The notes beneath the pieces are model-generated. The model was not told where the DNA came from and did no database searches. It saw only the letters and a program-made list of their open reading frames with translations. A stretch of 64,000 bases of DNA from Numida meleagris. Lineage: Eukaryota; Chordata; Aves; Galliformes; Numididae. Of this stretch, positions 61,801 through 64,000 are shown one piece after another. Position 1 is the stretch's first letter; each line of letters opens with the position of its first letter. Position numbers and translations under genes: made by a program. The stretch lies in NCBI RefSeq assembly GCF_002078875.1, contig NC_034421.1, positions 15,333,218 through 15,397,217 of the forward strand, read 5' to 3'.

Positions 61801-64000
61801 TAACTATAATGATATCATCTAAATTTGCTATAAATGTGGCATAAAATAGGGTATATTAAACAGGTAGAAAAGATTTATGTATCTTTACTTTATCACCGCA
61901 CATCAAACAATACGAATGTTGTAAGTAGCTGTTCACACAGAATAAATTTCATTTCTTTTTGCCGGTGCCCTCAGCAAACAAGAAATAGTCACATAAAAAG
62001 AGCAAAATATTGAAACTCTTACCGGAACTTATCATTGGTGCTCTCAGGCACTATCACTTCCTCGCAGATTTTTTCCAAAGCAGGCATCCAGCTGGTTGCA
62101 AGATGGCAGTTCTGTAACACCACCCAGCTCCCGCCAGTGACAGCCTGGTAAATCATCTTGGCTGCTATTGGGCCCTGACCTTGTCCAAGCGAAACAGTCT
62201 GAACGTTTGCGCCTCCCATGCCAACATCATCAGCAAATTTCAGCAAACCTACCATGGCAAATTGTGCACATACAAAGACAGACAGACAAAGTCTATTAGA
62301 AAATAGATCCATGTTATACTCATCATTTTTTATAATGGAACAAGTAATGAAAGGGGTAAAGGTCAACAGATATTCTACTCAGCCGAAAAAAAAAAAGAAA
62401 GAAAAAAAAAATAAAGAAAAACAAACCAAGACCTGAACAACGCACAGGTAGCATCCAACGCTGGATCAGCCCTGTTTTTCTCGGGCACGTGCTGAAATTC
62501 AGATGTATAAAGCAATACTACAAAAATAACTGGTAGCCAGGCTAAACGCCCAGCCTCCTCCTCAGCCCCGAGTGCTCAGTTCAGGCCTGCACTGCTCCTC
62601 TCTGTTGTTGTACCGGTACAATCGTATAAGGGGTCGAGCTGTGAACTGAATCTTTACCTATGAGTTGCAAGTATCTCTTACTTTGCTATTAAAGCCTTTG
62701 GGCAGAAAACCAGGTTTAAAAATAAACTAGGTGGTTATTTCTTAAAGGATATTTAACAATTGTGTTTTTAATGTGGTCATACACACCATTTACTTAGTAA
62801 CAGAGAGAGGAAACTTTCAGGACAAGGGGTCAGCTCTCAGACACACACTGAACTGTAGTATAAGCATGAATTATGAACTTGTGTGGATGTTAAAAAATTC
62901 CAGACCCCTGAATTGCTGCTCACAGACCCAGATATTTGTATCACCACTCCCTTCACCCCACTCCAGCAATTTTGCTATCATTTTGTACATACAGCCAGAT
63001 GTAAATGCCTTCTATCACTGCTGTTATGCTTTACAGACACATAAAGGTTAGGGCGAGGGGACTATGCTACTAACAGTTTAGTCACACCCAGTGTCATTTA
63101 ATTAGACAAAAAAAAAGATGTTTTCAGTATCAATCTCACCTGCCATGGGGTCAGCACCTGGTGATAGCACAAAAATCAAAGGGGCACAACAATTGGAATC
63201 ACTGTAGCTTTGGCCAAGATCAAAAGTAGGTGGTTCGATAAATGCTCTTCCCATGTTTTCTGTGATGAACTCCTGCACTGCTGGAACTATTTTGTCAGGT
63301 CTCAAACATCTGAGAATCACCATACGATCCAACCCCGTCAATGCATTCCATGCATCTGGGAAATTTTCTTTGTGGGGTCTTGCAGAGTCATATATTTGTT
63401 TCCACTTTGAAATATTCTGTCTTACGTGCTCCATCAGCCCCTGAAGGTTTGTCAGACAAGATGCACGCACGAGCTCTGCCCACGATTTGTCAGAGAGCCA
63501 ATCTGGAGCTGGATTGGGATGAGGGTTGTCAAGAGCAACACCTCCTGTCAGTAGGAAACGCCAAACTTCATCATCTATTTGGTCTCTTCCCTTCATAATG
63601 CCTACTGTCAGGAGGAGGGAGAATAACAGCTTATCCTTCTCAAACAGTGAGCGACAGACATTGTTATAGATGCTTGTTGTGAAATGCTCCTTTATATTTT
63701 TAATTCTCTCTTCTAGATCTTCACTCTTTTGGCTCTTAGCAATGGAGTGAACATACAAGTTAATGAACCAAGTCAATGAATACTGGTACATGGGTTCAAT
63801 GTTTGCCAGATCAGAGATGCAGAAGAAGACAACAGCTGAATGAACGGCAACCGGCTTATACCCCACTCGAGTAGAATCTATCTGCATTTCAGTCGCCGAG
63901 GCAACTTTTTGCTTTTCAGAGATTTCTTCAGATAACTCTTTGGATGAAGACAAAATATTAATTGCTGTTTCATCTTCTAAGATGTTTCCTTCTGACTTGG
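53716..64000 (-). CDS. DNAH3: Dynein axonemal heavy chain 3 (DNAH3), last ten exons, 5'-partial
   Basis: Motor subunit of an inner-arm dynein of cilia and flagella. Exons on the minus strand: 64000-63140 (cut by the window end), 62248-62023, 61704-61460, 60010-59894, 58843-58689, 57946-57779, 56396-56254, 55689-55485, 54385-54248 and 54069-53716. Phases join throughout and yield about 869 C-terminal codons of a protein of roughly 4,100 residues. They cover the region after the stalk, the D6/AAA6 module and the dynein C-terminal domain, ending [10 protein letters not shown] and TGA at 53718-53716. DNAH3 rather than another DNAH is chosen from text similarity to human DNAH3 and from synteny with LYRM1. 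No frameshift or internal stop was seen. Confidence 0.95.
58953..59003. repeat. Perfect 16-bp inverted repeat with 19-base loop
   Basis: Arms 58953-58968 (AAAGTTTTTAGGTACC) and 58988-59003 (GGTACCTAAAAACTTT) are exact reverse complements. It lies in a DNAH3 intron about 110 bases upstream (in gene sense) of the exon at 58843. Confidence 0.95.
59894..62248 (-). CDS. DNAH3: DNAH3 D6/AAA6 exons
   Basis: Three exons. 62248-62023 carries [26 protein letters not shown] and the hallmark [18 protein letters not shown]. 61704-61460 carries [38 protein letters not shown] and [17 protein letters not shown]. 60010-59894 continues with [19 protein letters not shown]. These blocks are present in essentially all dynein heavy chains. 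The intron 60011-61459 contains the inverted CR1 chimera. Confidence 0.94.
60541..61006 (-). mobile_element. CR1 LINE copy B, antisense, internally deleted
   Basis: Same 5' truncation point as copy A ([19 protein letters not shown] on the minus strand from 61006) and near-identical text through [18 protein letters not shown]. It lacks about 0.36 kb of the middle of copy A (28717-29078), rejoining at the CATCCAGAGGGAGCTGGCAG block. It continues slightly further into the C-terminal part ([16 protein letters not shown]), which copy A has lost. Confidence 0.88.
61007..61294 (-). repeat. AT-rich segment repeated inverted at 28187-28474 (copy B)
   Basis: Reverse complement of copy A, 288 bases in both, with about two mismatches seen by eye (in the CTTCACTTTTTC and AATGGAC segments). 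The shared block stops at GAAGAGACAATGAG in both copies. Confidence 0.85.
63140..64000 (-). CDS. DNAH3: DNAH3 large exon: end of AAA5, linker and start of D6/AAA6
   Basis: At least 861 bases of continuous frame from the window edge. It opens with [20 protein letters not shown], the conserved text after the dynein D5 module. It continues through [20 protein letters not shown], then [20 protein letters not shown], and ends at the start of D6 with [16 protein letters not shown] split by a phase-1 donor. The true 5' border is outside the window. Confidence 0.94.

Larger units (their letters stand above)
54070..63139 (-). other. DNAH3: DNAH3 introns
   Basis: Introns longer than 300 bases: 54386-55484, 55690-56253, 56397-57778, 57947-58688, 58844-59893, 60011-61459, 61705-62022 and 62249-63139. 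They hold T or A runs (54543-54561, 62385-62425), a perfect 16-bp hairpin at 58953-59003 and the inverted CR1 chimera at 60541-61294. No nested gene was supported. Confidence 0.7.

Noticed and set aside
62019..62366. The DNAH3 frame beginning upstream of 62248 as a separate protein start
   Set aside because: The part before 62248 is intron; the acceptor GGTAG and phase match the preceding exon, so it is an internal exon.
1..64000. CRISPR arrays, operons, bacterial or phage systems, tRNA or rRNA genes
   Set aside because: The window is vertebrate nuclear DNA with introns and LINEs; no spaced direct repeats or recognisable cloverleaf or rRNA sequence was seen, although a covariance-model scan was not possible.

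Overview
This is vertebrate nuclear DNA: split genes with GT-AG introns, a CpG-island promoter and CR1-type LINE fragments. The CR1 copies (3' ends ending in ATTCTATG-like sequence) and short introns point to a bird, most likely a galliform such as chicken or a relative; the species is inferred. Two runs of N (35 and 265 bases) show it is a draft assembly. Gene order matches human 16p12: REXO5 (+), DCUN1D3 (-), LYRM1 (+), DNAH3 (-).

Layout. 1-405: antisense CR1 fragment cut by the window edge. 993-13705: eighteen coding exons of REXO5, an RNA exonuclease with two RRM-like modules; the first coding exon(s) lie upstream of the window. 13706-15290: short REXO5 3' UTR and a featureless spacer. 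15290-21834: repeat-poor sequence that is probably a long DCUN1D3 3' UTR. 21835-24632: the complete two-exon DCUN1D3 coding region (304 residues). 24738-38517: large DCUN1D3 first intron holding three CR1 copies. 38020-39330: CpG island with CRE and ETS sites, a head-to-head promoter for DCUN1D3 and LYRM1. 44875-48721: three coding exons of LYRM1 (122 residues), with a decayed hAT transposase in one intron and a heptanucleotide pyrimidine repeat just before the last exon. 48722-53715: intergenic, with CR1 tails, an assembly gap and one unidentified exon-like reading frame. 53716-64000: the last ten exons of DNAH3, an axonemal dynein heavy chain, cut by the window end.

The four genes are not a pathway. 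REXO5 acts in nuclear/nucleolar RNA 3'-end processing, DCUN1D3 in cullin neddylation, LYRM1 belongs to the mitochondrial LYR family, and DNAH3 is a ciliary motor. The only regulatory coupling visible is the shared DCUN1D3/LYRM1 promoter.

I found no wholly new biological system. The observations most worth a second look are a near-identical inverted pair of chimeric CR1 segments 33 kb apart (28.2 kb and 61.3 kb), the hAT relic in LYRM1, the expandable pyrimidine tract 46 bases from a LYRM1 splice acceptor, an unidentified exon-like frame at 49.2-49.5 kb, and a perfect 16-bp hairpin in a DNAH3 intron.
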